Positions 12,451 through 23,354 of a stretch of 64,000 nt of DNA are shown here, one piece after another (position 1 is the first letter of the stretch; each line of letters begins with the position of its first letter). This stretch comes from Welwitschia mirabilis (taxonomy: Eukaryota > Gnetophyta > Gnetopsida > Welwitschiales). Location of the stretch: positions 1,336,502 to 1,400,501 of the forward strand of contig JBOZIK010000001.1 of NCBI GenBank assembly GCA_051453625.1, given 5' to 3'. A program made the translations under genes and the position numbers. The notes beneath the pieces are model-generated. The model saw only the letters and a program-made list of their open reading frames with translations. It was not told the DNA's origin and made no database searches.

Positions 12451-14774
12451 TAGATTACTAACTTATCTATTAATTTAACTTTGTTTCATACTTTTCATAT
12501 TTGTACTTAGTTTTTTAATTTATTTCATATTCATCTTCCAAGTTCCTCATCTTTTTAAGTTTGTCTTTCTTCTTTTATTTTATCATCTCTAAAACCAAAT
12601 TTAGTTATTTCATCTTTAGTTTCACTCAGGAAATAATAGGATGATCACATTTAAAAAGTTTCATCATTTTGAGTTTTCAGAGTACCTTATCTCATCTTAA
12701 GGTAATATTTTAGTGGTTAACCATTTTGTTACTATATTACCTTTAATACTTTTACTTAAATTTGTTTTAGTTTAAACTTCTAAGTAATTTTTTAGAAATC
12801 ACTATTATTTCTTTATTTAAAATATGGCTTTTCATTTAAGTATTTATTTTATTTTTTTGCTTTTTTCATCCGCAAATGAAGATACAACATGAACACAAGT
12901 ACTTTACATAACTTTCATTTTTAATTACTTAAAAAAATGGAATCTACAAGGTAGATCTTTAGGGGAAATTTGTATTACACTTAGTATAAAAAAATTTATA
13001 TCTTAAATTTTAGTGCTTATTCCATTCTGGATTCTAGATATACTTTGGTATTAGATTCTTCAATGGCTAGTTTGGTAGTAATAGCTGGTTTGATACTTCT
13101 TTAGCAGTTTCTATAGATTCCTCAATTTGATTTACTTCTTTTGGTACTTGGATCCGATAAATTTTCTGGAGCTGGACTTGAGTCTCCTAATTAGTGTTTC
13201 ATGCTTTATTGAGTGCTTTTTCTTTTTCTTCCCTCTCTTAAAAGAACTAATCCTTTTCCCCTTCAAGCCAGATGACCTAGAACTGTGTTTTACTAAAGTA
13301 ACACGAAAGTGATTCATCAAGTTCTTTTGTTATTTCATTACAATTGATACCAAGATAAGTGATTTTCTTGTTCTTAATATTTTATTATATCAAAAAAAGA
13401 AATCAAGTGTGCCTATAATTTACATAAGACCCATTAGATGATTACTTATTATCCTTGTCACGTTAACATCTATGTGATACATGATAGCTAACATGTTCAA
13501 CACCTTTGATATCCAATGTTCATTTTTTATATGAAGTAAAAACCCTTAATTTTATTGAACTTATTTATCCTCACACTTTTGATTAACACTTTACTAATAT
13601 CTAGTATTTCTTTAAGCGATACTTTTTTAATCATGTTGATTTTGATTCATTCTAGGAATACATTGTTTTATATTTTAGTAGACTTAAAATACTCCTACTT
13701 GTGATCTTCCAAAATACCACTATTAGAACTTCCTCTAATTTTAATACATAAATGTGTATCAAACAATAAGGAGCAAATAGAAAGAACATCAAATAGTGAA
13801 ATGCCATTAGTAAAGGAAAGAGTCATAGAGAGTAATAATGAACTTAGTAGAAATAGTGTTGTTGAAACATAAGAATGCAAGAACATGATGCTTCAGACTT
13901 GTTAAGCTTAGCTTTACAGTAGGAAAATGAAAGATAAAATGCATGTTGTCTTCAAACCTTTTATTAAGTTTGCTTGTGGAATTTACCATGAGATTTCAAA
14001 ACAATTTTAAGATTTCATTAATTTATGTTTACTCAATTTGACAAGCTTATTTTTGTGAAATCTTAATAAAGCGTGTGATATTGATTTTTAAAAAAATTTA
14101 CATCTTAAACACATATCCATACTATTTATTAACGAAGAGGTACTTGGGATTACATGAAAACTATTTTATTTTAATAGTGTTTTGGTAAGTCAGAAGGAGA
14201 AAAGCAAGTTTTCATGTTTCATCATAGAGGAAAAAATGACTTCTTATTTCATTTTGTCTTTAAGACATGACACTTTATTGGTTGGAAAACTTTATCTTCA
14301 TTAAACAAGAATAACATGGTATTAACTATGTTGTGAACTTCCTAGTTTTGTAACTTAATTAGGAGATGTTTTAGTAGATTTCTATAAAACATATCTAACA
14401 TGTATGCTTTGTATATGCTATTAATGTTATTTTGAATGGTTCATCAGTTCATGATATAAGGTCACAATGCTTTAGATGTCATATGGAGTCATTTTTATTC
14501 TTTGATGCTTATTAGTATTTTGATATTCTTATTAATGGTATTTAGTTGTTTTATAGGTAGATATCTTCCTCTTAATCTTATTTATTTTAGTCTCAGTACT
14601 TCTAACTAGGATCTTTAATTTCATCAACTAGAACTTCAATAAACTAATCTTCAATAAGATCATCTTTAATTTATAATAAAACATGATTTGTAAAACACTA
14701 TAAGAATTGATCTCTCCTTAGTTTGGATACTTTGCATTCTATAACTATGATGTTTTAACACTAGATAAAAGATG
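12451..14774. other. A+T-rich stretch, no gene seen
   Basis: Only short, low-complexity frames exist, such as a lysine-rich one around 13132-13320 and its complement. None shows a known domain or codon structure. No RNA genes or LTR ends were recognised. Confidence 0.5.
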
Positions 14775-14989
14775 TGCAAGGGCACTAATAAGTTGCACTG
14801 TGGTACTACACCTAAGGAAGAAAAAAACCCTTATGAAAACCTGGCCGAGTGTGCTTGCCTAGAAAAGCAAGCTCTGTTGTTTGAAAAAAAGGAAAAAAAT
14901 AAAAGATCGTTTTCAAAGTCCCATGTTAAGTCCTTTTTTTTTTTGTTTCCTCTTTGGCTTACTCTTGTTTTATTTTTTTAGTTTTAACA
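14775..14989 (+). repeat. Copia 5' LTR
   Basis: This 215-base segment aligns by eye with 38881-39111. Both carry an ACTAATRA start region, TACTACACYTA, AAAACCT, GCAAGCTCT or TCAAGCTCT, a homopolymer T run and a final TTTTARCA. It is followed directly by a primer binding site, which identifies it as the 5' LTR. The short length is normal for copia. The beginning lacks a clean TG dinucleotide at the point where similarity starts. Confidence 0.6.
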
Positions 14990-14991
14990 TT

Positions 14992-15004
14992 TGGTAATAG
15001 AGCC
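14992..15004 (+). other. Copia primer binding site (tRNA-Met type)
   Basis: TGGTAATAGAGCC lies two bases after the LTR end and matches TGGTATCAGAGCC at 11 of 13 positions. It is the site where initiator tRNA-Met would prime minus-strand DNA synthesis. Confidence 0.65.
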
Positions 15005-15412
15005 TTTTGTTAATCTTGCATATGAAGTCAGAGCATTTTTTACTTTTGCATGTGATATCAGAGTTGAGGCTAGGGTTCCTGAGACTTTTGAACCTTGCAT
15101 GCTTCCTTGTATACCCTTTTAAGAGTTTTTGTTTTGGAAATGCAATATTTTTAAGTGTTTTGGTATAGGTCTTATTTTTATTATTTTTATGTTGTTTTTG
15201 CAAGGCATTTATCTAGATCTAGATTTGCAGTTTTCTCAACTTTGTGTCTCTTAACTTATTTTTGAAGGTTGTCTTACTTGATTTTTCTATCTTTTTGTTG
15301 TAGTACATTCCAAAAGGCTATTATATTTCCAAAGGTGATTTTTTAAGGTTGTTTTGCCCTATTTTCTACATTCAATTTTTTATAGTTTCTATATAGGATT
15401 TGCAATTTATAT

Positions 15413-16967
15413 CTATTTACAAGATTTTTTGGTTCATAAATAGTGGATTAATTCAAATGTTACTCGATGATAGATGATTTTATTGATTTGCTGACGATTC
15501 AACTAACGTTAGACTAGATTTGACAGTTTAACTGAGTTTGACTGTAGTTCACTATTATTGACTAAATTTGACTAACTTTAATTAAGTTTAACTATCCTTA
15601 ACAGAATTTAATTAACTTGGTTTTTGACTGAATTTGACTATTTTTTTACTAAGCTTTGACAGTTTGACCAGGTTTGATTGTTTGACTAGACTTGATAACT
15701 TTTTTCTAAGTTTTTTATTGAGTCTTTGATAGTTTGATTGGTAGAAATAAAAATCAAAGATCACTATTTTTAATGAAATATATGAACAAATTCTCTATTT
15801 TCATTTAAAAAGCTATTACAAAATCTTGATGTGTACATGGGAAAAAAAGGAACGTACAAGACTGTATGAAGGTAAAATTCAATAAAGTAAAAGATAAGTG
15901 AATTTCACACAACATTCAAGTATGGATTTTTCTAATATGAAATCCAATCCCAATTCAACTATATTCTAATATGATCAAAAGACAAATCATAAAGATGAGT
16001 AAATCTTAAGAAGGAATTAATAACTAATAACATGCATAAATAATTTTCTCCCTTTAATCCCTCCTCTTTTTTCTTTTTTTTTAAAACAAGAATTAAACTA
16101 ACTGGCTTTTATCAAAATTAAATAATTAAAAGAATTTTTAAAGTTTTTTAAAAAGAACATTTTGGATTTTAATTAAATCAAAGTTAAAATTTTCAAAAAT
16201 TCATAATAAATAATAATACATATATATATATCAACTTTTTGAAATGGGAAATGGGAAAAAAATTTAAAAGAGTTTAATAGGAATAGTTGATTCAACTATT
16301 TCTAAGAAATGACTTCACCGAAGTACAAAACTATGCATTCCTTTACAGAGAAAAATGAAGGCCATTGGATTATTTTAGATAATTAAAAATTTTGTTGCTA
16401 AGATAATTGGAATTAGAATTTTAGTAAGAATCATATTCTCTACTTTTTACATAGGAAAACAAAGAAAGAATTGTGGAAAAACAAAGGAAAAAACAGGACA
16501 AGGAAGTAAACAGAGAAAGGATGAATGAGAGAAGAAAATTGACCTATAAATTTATCAATCTGCTATGCACTTTCGATGTCAGTCTTCTGCGATCTATTCC
16601 TCTAATCGTTGCTGGCTTGTGTCACTACTTCCCTTCTTTTCTAATGTTCTCCTTTCTCCTATTTCTTTCCACTACACTGGCATTCTTTCTCTTTGCATTT
16701 TACCTGTGTTTTTACCTATCTCCATTGTGTTTTTATCTTATAGTATCTCTATGATTTGCTCTTCTTCGCAATCATTTTTTTTTGTTTTTGAATTCCTCCT
16801 ATTCTTTCCTTCTGATTTGTCATTATTTTGATGCCATCTATTCTTAACCTTGCATCATTTTTTATTTTGATTGCCTTCATGGTTGTTGAGTTTTTGTGTT
16901 ACTGCTTCTTTTCCCCACCTTTGTTGTCATCTTCCTCTACTGCCTTGAGGTAAGTTTCACTACTATA
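15413..16967 (-). repeat. Ty3-gypsy 3' LTR
   Basis: This segment aligns throughout with 23355-24896, roughly four matching bases in five by eye, so the insertion is old. Shared landmarks are a TTACTCGATGATA-like block near the low end, a cluster of TTGAC motifs, the stretch AAAATCTTGATGTGTACATGG, and a pyrimidine-rich third with CATTCTTTCTCT. The divergence and the absence of intact TG/CA ends at the low side show decay. Confidence 0.85.
15480..15730 (+). repeat. TTGAC-rich cluster within the LTR
   Basis: A degenerate array of GTTTGACTAA-like units gives a dense run of TTGAC cores, mirrored at about 23410-23665 in the other LTR. TTGAC is the core of W-box sites bound by WRKY factors. Because the unit is simply repeated, the match may be coincidental. 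In element orientation the array lies near the 3' end of the LTR. Confidence 0.6.
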
Positions 16968-16971
16968 GTTG

Positions 16972-16981
16972 TCCCCTTTTT
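16972..16981 (-). other. Polypurine tract of Ty3-gypsy element
   Basis: On the minus strand this reads AAAAAGGGGA, four bases before the start of the 3' LTR at 16967. It is in the right place to be the primer for plus-strand DNA synthesis. Confidence 0.55.
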
Positions 16982-18360
16982 GACATGAGGTGAAAGATGA
17001 GCCTCACATCAAAAATGATCATGCACTTCTTTTGTGGCTTTTGTTTGTTTTTCTTTCTTTTGTTTTTTGAATTTTTAGTTTTCTCTCTCTTCTTCTTCTT
17101 CTTTTTCTTCTTTTTTTTTCTTTTTTAAAGACAACATAAATGTAATGAATAAAACAGATGTCTAATTAATGGGTCAAAAAATGACATGAGTGATGTAACA
17201 TGGCAAGATGTGAGGAAAGAGCAATAGAGATAAATGTAGAAAATGGAAAATGGGAAGGAGAACTGAGATTTGATCATAATTATCAAAATAGATAAGGTAG
17301 AAAAAATATGGAAGAGTGATAAAAAAAGCAAAGGGAATGAGAGATGAGAAAAAAGGAAAACATATGATCATGACATCACAACATGGTGAAGTGGGGTGGT
17401 GGTAGGGGTTGGATACCAAACGATAACAAGTTAACTAAGGATTGGGGTTAGTCTTGAGCAGGTAAGAGTAATTGCAATAATGACATTAAGGTAATTAATA
17501 ATAAATACTAAGAAAATACTATCTGAAAATCAATAAATAAGAGGCATAAAGAAGATTGATTTCTACACCTCTAAATACCAACCTAGAAAAATCCATTGGT
17601 ATGGATCATAACATTATTAGATGTCATTAATGTGTGGTTCAATACTAAATAACATAGAGTATCATGTGATAAGGATAATTATTATAACAATTCCTATGGT
17701 TATTCTACAAAGTTAATATAATATCTAGACTATAACTCAATCCAATTGTCGGCTATGACAACAAGTGAAAACTTGCTAACTTACTATCCAATAACTAATA
17801 TGTTCTAAATGCTTACAAAGTCATAGCTTTGGTGTTATGGGAAAATCAAGCTAATGGGATGTTTAAAAAACACTGTCCATTATAATGAGGGGAGTGCAAC
17901 CACTACCAAAAGCATAAGAATCTGCAAGTTAAATCCAAATTGTGACCAACTAATATCCTAATGGAGTTCCTATAGCTATCATATTTTAGTGCTACATGAT
18001 CCTCTCAGGAAAGTATGCCCCGATGTACTTGCAGTAGGACATCATGATGTTTTTTTTTAATTTTTTTCCTTTTTATTTTCTCTTTTTTACCTCTATTTTT
18101 TTGCTTTCTTTTTTTACTTTTTTGCGTATTGACCAATTGAGTTGGATTCTAGTTTTTTTTTTTTTTTTTTTTAACATTTATTTANNNNNNNNNNACATGA
18201 TTGATGTTAATATAGAATAACTTAAAACATTTAAGGTCATAGATATGGAAATGTCTTAATATTGGGTGAAATCCAATCTTATCACTGTAAATACTTGAAA
18301 GTAGAAAGCTAGTTTGACAAAAACTTAAATGCAATTTAACATAGAACCAAACAAATAGAC
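16982..18360 (-). other. Ty3-gypsy internal region without recognisable pol
   Basis: This is where RT, RNase H and integrase would be expected on the minus strand. I found only pyrimidine-rich low-complexity DNA (about 17030-17127 and 18040-18184), scattered short frames and a 10-N gap at 18185-18194. The element was either deleted here or belongs to a non-autonomous lineage. Confidence 0.5.
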
Positions 18361-18610
18361 GATCAAATAAAGAAATGATCTTAACTAAGAAATCATGCTA
18401 AGGAGCCATTTAGTTAAAGATAAAGGGAGGAGCATCTCTCAATTGAGATGATCTTCCTACTCAATTACTTCTATCATGCTGAGAGCATATTGATCATCAT
18501 TGACATAGTCTTGAATATTGTCCATTGATCCTAATTTTTTCATAGCATCTAAATTAAAAACCTCAATGAAGTCATTCAAAATGCACTTCTTTATAAAATA
18601 AAGATAGCCA
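18361..18610 (-). pseudogene. Pol-linker remnant downstream of protease
   Basis: Reading the minus strand from about 18590 gives an open stretch of some 40 residues beginning KCILNDFIEVFNLDAM and ending ALSMIEVIE before a stop. It is acidic and lies after the protease in element order, so it is probably part of the linker between protease and RT. I do not recognise a conserved domain in it. Confidence 0.4.
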
Positions 18611-18849
18611 CTTAAAAGTTAACTTGTTATAAATATGTATCCAAAGGTTTTATAATAAAAGGAAGTGGATGAATTTAAGGTGATGGTTAGCAGCAAAGTA
18701 AAACAATATTAGGCTATGAAGAGATGAAAAATGCAAATGAGTAATGAAAGCTAAATGATGAACATGATGAGCATATGACATGCTATGATTACTAAAGCAT
18801 CTCAAACGTTGAAGAAGATGCAAGCATGCACCCTTTTGGATTTTCATAT

Positions 18850-20015
18850 GTTTGTATTTTTTTTTGTTTTTTTAATTTTTGATTTTGTTTAATTTGAATC
18901 TAAGTATTCATGAATGGGGTAATAGGTTGAGGTTTTTGTTTAGCCACCAGGACTTTCCTTGGCTGCATGAACCCATTTTACGTGAGGTACTTTAACCGTC
19001 AAGGATCTTGTCCTTACATTTTAACTAGATGAGTAAACTAGCATTTTTTTTGGTTTTTTTATTTTTTTAAATTTTTTTGGTTTTGTTTTTTTATTTTTTT
19101 TAGATATACATATGTACATATTTCTTTCATTTTTATGTTTTTATGTTTTTTATTTTTTTGTGTTTTTTTATTTTTATATTTTTTTTGAATTTTCTTTTTT
19201 TTTTTCGGGAGAATTTAAATCATGAGCTAGTTGAAAAGTCATCTGAAAAGAATGGAATCCATCCTGCATCTAAGATCTTAGTGTCAGAAATGGGTGAGAC
19301 CTTCATCTTATAAGGGTCCGCTAGATCATGTTCAAACTGTGTAGTCATCTTCTGAGGTGTGGAAGGTGGCAGCAGAGAAAATGATGTTGATAGGTCCTTA
19401 ACTTTTGCCATAATGTGATTTCGTTCTAATGGAATTGAAATTTTAGACCTAGTGAATTTTAGCTTTTGATGAGGCAAAGATATGACTGCCCTCATGTCCA
19501 TTTTTCAAAGACACCCCAATAATAAATTAAATGCCACTGCATTGTCTATTACATGAAATTTATTGTTATTGACCTTCTGAACTACTTCGATAGGTAAAGT
19601 GACTATTCCTCTTAATTTGTTCTTATAGTCATTAAATCCTCTAATTGTCACAGCTTTCTTCGTGTTTAAAAGATGACTCATTTTGAGCTTCTCGAGGCAT
19701 GAAAAGCCTATCACATTTAATTCATCTCCATAATCTATGAAGGCTCTACTCACTTTTGTAGGCCCAGTATTTATAGATACATAAGGTGGTTTATTATGAT
19801 CATCTTCTTGGAAATCATAGAGATCTCATGTTATGAGAATTGGATTGCTTCTTTGTCTTCTTCACTTTTTTAAACATGTACCTACTTTGAGGTAGTTTCT
19901 TTCTTGGGTAGCTGACTATGATCAAGAGGTGATTTAAAGCTCAAATGCTTCTTACATATCCTTTCAAATGTGAGTCTATGAGTTTCAAAGCTCTAAATTA
20001 ATAAGGTTGAATGAT
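18850..20015 (-). repeat. Duplicated protease block, copy A
   Basis: This block aligns with 20116-21345 in the same orientation: a T-rich part, then GAGGTACTTTAACC, TAGTAAACTAGC or GAGTAAACTAGC, another T-rich tract, then the protease-linker and protease coding parts. It ends at the 100-N gap, after the motif AAAGCTCTAAATTAAT. The two copies differ at many positions, so this is not a simple assembly duplication of one allele. Confidence 0.8.
19220..19753 (-). pseudogene. Ty3-gypsy aspartic protease and linker, copy A
   Basis: Two adjoining minus-strand frames. The first (19753 to 19505) begins MSRAFIDYGDELNVIG and continues with EKLKM, IRGFNDYKN and GIVTLPIEVV. This is the pattern of a plant Ty3-gypsy retropepsin, with the catalytic Asp retained and the following Thr/Ser replaced by Tyr. 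The second (19501 to 19220) begins MDMRAVISLPHQKLKF and matches the segment that follows protease in such polyproteins. One break separates them. The protease would cleave Gag-Pol in the virus-like particle. As it stands it is not functional. Upstream codons (to about 19990) continue the Gag-protease linker with a TFERICKKHLSFKSPL stretch. Confidence 0.75.
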
Positions 20016-20115
20016 NNNNNNNNNNNNNNNNNNNNNNNNNNNNNNNNNNNNNNNNNNNNNNNNNNNNNNNNNNNNNNNNNNNNNNNNNNNNNNNNNNNNN
20101 NNNNNNNNNNNNNNN
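20016..20115. other. Assembly gap (100 N)
   Basis: A fixed-size run of 100 N lies exactly between the two copies of the protease block. Its size suggests a placeholder of unknown real length. Confidence 0.99.
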
Positions 20116-21345
20116 CAATTTCGGGTTTTTATATGTTAGTGAAAATTATTTTTTTGGATTTTTTTCTTTTTTTTTTTTTAAATTTTAATTTTGATTGATT
20201 TTGATCTTTAGTATTTGTTAATGTTGTGATAGGCTAAGGTTTTTGCTCACCCTCTAAGACTTTGCTTAGCTATGTAACCTTATTTTGTATGAGGTACTTT
20301 AACCATCAAGAACCTTATCCTTTGCATTTTAGCTAGATTAGTAAACTAGCATTTTTTCAAATCTTATTTTATCTTTTTTTTTGGGTTTATTTTTTATTTG
20401 GTCTTTTTTGTTTTGCATTTTTATATATACACATATGTACATTTTTTTAATTTTTTAATTTTTATGTTTTTTGTTGTGTTTTTAAATTTTAAATAAAGGT
20501 TTTTTTTTAATTTTTCTTTTTCTTCGTTGTTTTCTTTTTTTAAGGATTTTAGATCATGAGCTAATTGGAAAGTCATCTAGGTGGAATGGAATCCACCCCA
20601 CGTTTAGGATCTAAGTGTCAGAAATGGGTGAGATCTTCATGTTATAAGGATCCACTCGATCATGTTTAAAGTGTAAGAAAGGGATAATCAGCTTTTTAGT
20701 TACAGGAGGTGGCAGTGGAGAAAATGATGTAGATGGAGTCTTCACATTTGCCATGGTGTGATTTTGTTCTAATGGCATTAAAATTTTAAACCCAATAAAT
20801 TTTAGCTTTTGATGGAGCAAAGATATGATTACCCTCATGTCCATTATCTAAGGACACCCGAATAGTAAATTAAATGTTGTTATGTTACCTATTACATGGA
20901 ATTCGGTGTTGTTAACCTTTTAAGCCACTTCAATAGGTAAAGTAATGATCCCTCTTGATTTGTCCTCATGGTCATTAAACCCTCTAATCATCATACCTTT
21001 CTTCACATTTAAGAGATGGCCCATTTTAAGCTTCTCGAGGCATGTTTGACCTATTACATTTAATTTGGCTCCACAATCTATGAAGGATCTACTCACTTTA
21101 ATAGGCTCAATATTTATAGATACATAAGATGGTTCATTTATGATCATATTCTTGGGGTTGTAGAGATCTCATGGTGTGAGAACTAGATTGCTTCCTTGTC
21201 TTCTTTGCTCTTTTAAACATGCACCTACTTTGAGGTGGCTTCTTCCTTGGGTATTTGACTTTGATCAAGAGGTGATTTTAAGCTGAAAAATTCCTTGCAT
21301 ATCTTTTTCAATGTGAGTATATGGAACTTAAAGCTCTTAATTAAT
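20116..21345 (-). repeat. Duplicated protease block, copy B
   Basis: Second copy of the block at 18850-20015, same orientation. It joins directly onto the gag region, so copy B is the one in normal element context. Confidence 0.8.
20611..21147 (-). pseudogene. Ty3-gypsy aspartic protease and linker, copy B
   Basis: The minus-strand frame from 21147 to 20920 contains VSRSFIDCGAKLNVIG, then CLEKLKMGHLL, IRGFNDHED and GIITLPIEVA, clearly homologous to copy A and to plant Ty3-gypsy retropepsins. The catalytic Asp is present, but the usual D-T/S-G is D-C-G. A second frame (20844 to 20611) begins MDMRVIISLLHQKLKF and is the linker. The stretch between them is frame-shifted. Between protease and gag the codons include a KICKEFFSLKSPLDQSQ stretch that matches the equivalent part of copy A. 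Confidence 0.75.
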
Positions 21346-21616
21346 GATATTAAATAATCGTATGCCTCCTCTACTATAGAGGCAAGTGGTTGCTTTGGTG
21401 TATGTGATTGAGGAATAGGCTAAGTTCAAGAATATTCTGCTCATATCATCACTTTTAATTTTTCCTTTTTCTCTTAAATGACTTGTTCTAGTGACTTGTC
21501 AGGTTAATCTTGGATTACTAGAATTGCAAAGGGATCATTATCATTTTGAAACTTTGCACTCTGTGGTGGTATGATGCAGAAGGTTGAGTAAGGAATGGGT
21601 TCTTGTAGATTTCAAG

Positions 21617-22760
21617 CTATTCGTTTACAACCACTAAGATCATGTCAAGCTTTATTTCTTTTTTATTTTCAATGATGTCTTGAATAATGTGCCTAAAGTT
21701 GAAATAGTTTTCAGTATGATGTCCTTGAAATTGGTAGTACTTATAGTACTTCAACTCATTATACCCTCTTGGTTTAGGTGCATTTAGATCCCTTTTTTTA
21801 ATTGGAGGTAATTGAATTACCCCTTCTTTTAGTAATGTCAAAAGGATTTATCTCATTGGGATATTTAGTTTTATAAATCTTCTTCTGGATTGAGAGATCA
21901 CAGTTTGATTTTAAAGCCTATTTTAACCTTAGTTTTGAGGCATGTATGCCTGCTTTTGAGGTTGTAGTGGTAGTTGCACTTGTCGTGATGGAGAGTAGTA
22001 TGGCTAATGATAAGCCAGTTAAGAAGTGAAAGCTTACAGAGTGAAAGAATCTTGAGGTGTCATTTGCACCATCATTGGGTTGCCCATTAGTTAGGATAGG
22101 TAAACTAGTTGAGTTGATTGATTGACGACAGTAACGTTCTTTAGGTTACTACTTCTAGTATTATTATTCTTTTTGGATAGTTTATTTTAGGAGGCATTGC
22201 CATATTTTATGGCTCCTTACTTTTCTTTTACAACTTTAATTATCTTCGCTAATGTAATAGCTTATTCAAAGGTTTTAAATGATTGCATTCTATGATGTTT
22301 TAAAACATATGACGTGTATGATTTGGCAAAAAATACACCATGTTTGAGTCTACAATGGAAGTCTTCAACTATAGTGTGATGACTCTCCATCAATGTGTGT
22401 ATTCTTATGTAGTCTCATTGAACTATTGTCACATGATTATTATAGTGTCTAAAGCCATCCTCTTTGAAATGTTAATTGAATACTATTGGACAAACATTTC
22501 AAGGAGTTGTTTCAAACTTGTAACGGAATGAGTAGGTATGCGATGATACCACTCAAGAGCTTATCTCTTTAGAAAGTGATAGAATAGATGACATGTCGTA
22601 TTGCAGTCAACATTATACATATGTCACGCATGTTTGAAATTTCTAATGTGCTTGATAGGGCCTTCTATACTAGTGAACTTATCAAAAATCTGACATTTCA
22701 TTTGGTGTGAGGATTTTATGATGGATAGAGGGGTGTATCGAGGTGTAATCAAAAGTAAAT
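21617..22760 (-). pseudogene. Ty3-gypsy gag
   Basis: Read on the minus strand, codons from about 22710 give IFDKFTSIEGPIKHIRNF, then HLFYHFLKR, ALEWYHRIPTHSVTS, LLEMFVQ, and KQFNETTQEYTHRWR in the correct order for a Retrotrans_gag core (capsid). Downstream, 21841-21617 encodes a decayed zinc-knuckle region with YYKYYQFQGHHTEN followed by FRHIIQDIIENK, where the Cys residues of the usual C-K-Y-H motif are mostly replaced by Tyr. Several stops interrupt the frame. Gag would form the virus-like particle and bind RNA. This copy is dead. The N-terminus is not defined and may extend toward 23.1 kb. Confidence 0.75.
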
Positions 22761-23331
22761 CTAAATAGCTCTTCTTGTTTTGGAGACTTCATTTTAGGTC
22801 ATTAATGGCTTCCTAAATAATGGTCAAATCAGGTTGATTAAAAGTTCTATTTTCATCTTATCTATTTATGAGTGGTTCTTCTTCATGTGTGAAGTACTCG
22901 GATAAGTTATTATCATTCACTTGTTTTTTTGGCCTTATATCTATGGTTCTGATGGGGATTTTGGATTTTCTTTATGAACCCATTCATTAATAAATTCTTC
23001 ATCATTACTCCTTTCACATAGGAGTTTATTCTAATAGGTCTAACTCATTTTTTTATTAGTTAACACTAATCTCTTGATGGCATAACATGGATTCTCTCAC
23101 TAGGGTGGATAAGGTATGGGTCTCAACATGTTCTGTAATCCATGATGATGTGAAGATCATGCAAGGTAAGCATAAAGGAGTCTTCTTAGATGAGGATTTT
23201 GTACATCTCCTTGGAAATACAGGTCTTTTTGCCTCTTGTTGACACTGGCATTATGGCTGTTCTAAGTTTACAGCAAGGTGATAGGGAATGTCAATGCAAA
23301 GTTCTAATGAATAAGTAAAAGACCTATAAGA

Positions 23332-23352
23332 GGGATCCTTCCTCTAGCACCA
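23332..23352 (-). other. Primer binding site of Ty3-gypsy element
   Basis: On the minus strand TGGTGCTAGAGGAAGGATCC directly follows the 5' LTR. It looks like TGGCGCCAGAGGAAGG after CpG loss, a common kind of plant Ty3-gypsy primer site. The exact tRNA is uncertain. Confidence 0.5.
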
Positions 23353-23354
23353 AG

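Noticed and set aside
13132-13320. Lysine/serine-rich minus-strand frame resembling a basic RNA-binding protein
   Set aside because: It is the complement of a pyrimidine-rich tract with no conserved motif, homologous copy or coding context.
16473-16831. Hydrophobic plus-strand frames suggesting membrane proteins
   Set aside because: They lie in the pyrimidine-rich part of the gypsy 3' LTR. The related LTR at 24.4-24.8 kb breaks the frames, so the Phe/Leu/Ser content is due to composition.
17125-17419. Hydrophobic minus-strand frames
   Set aside because: They are in the non-coding internal region of the gypsy element and show only composition bias.
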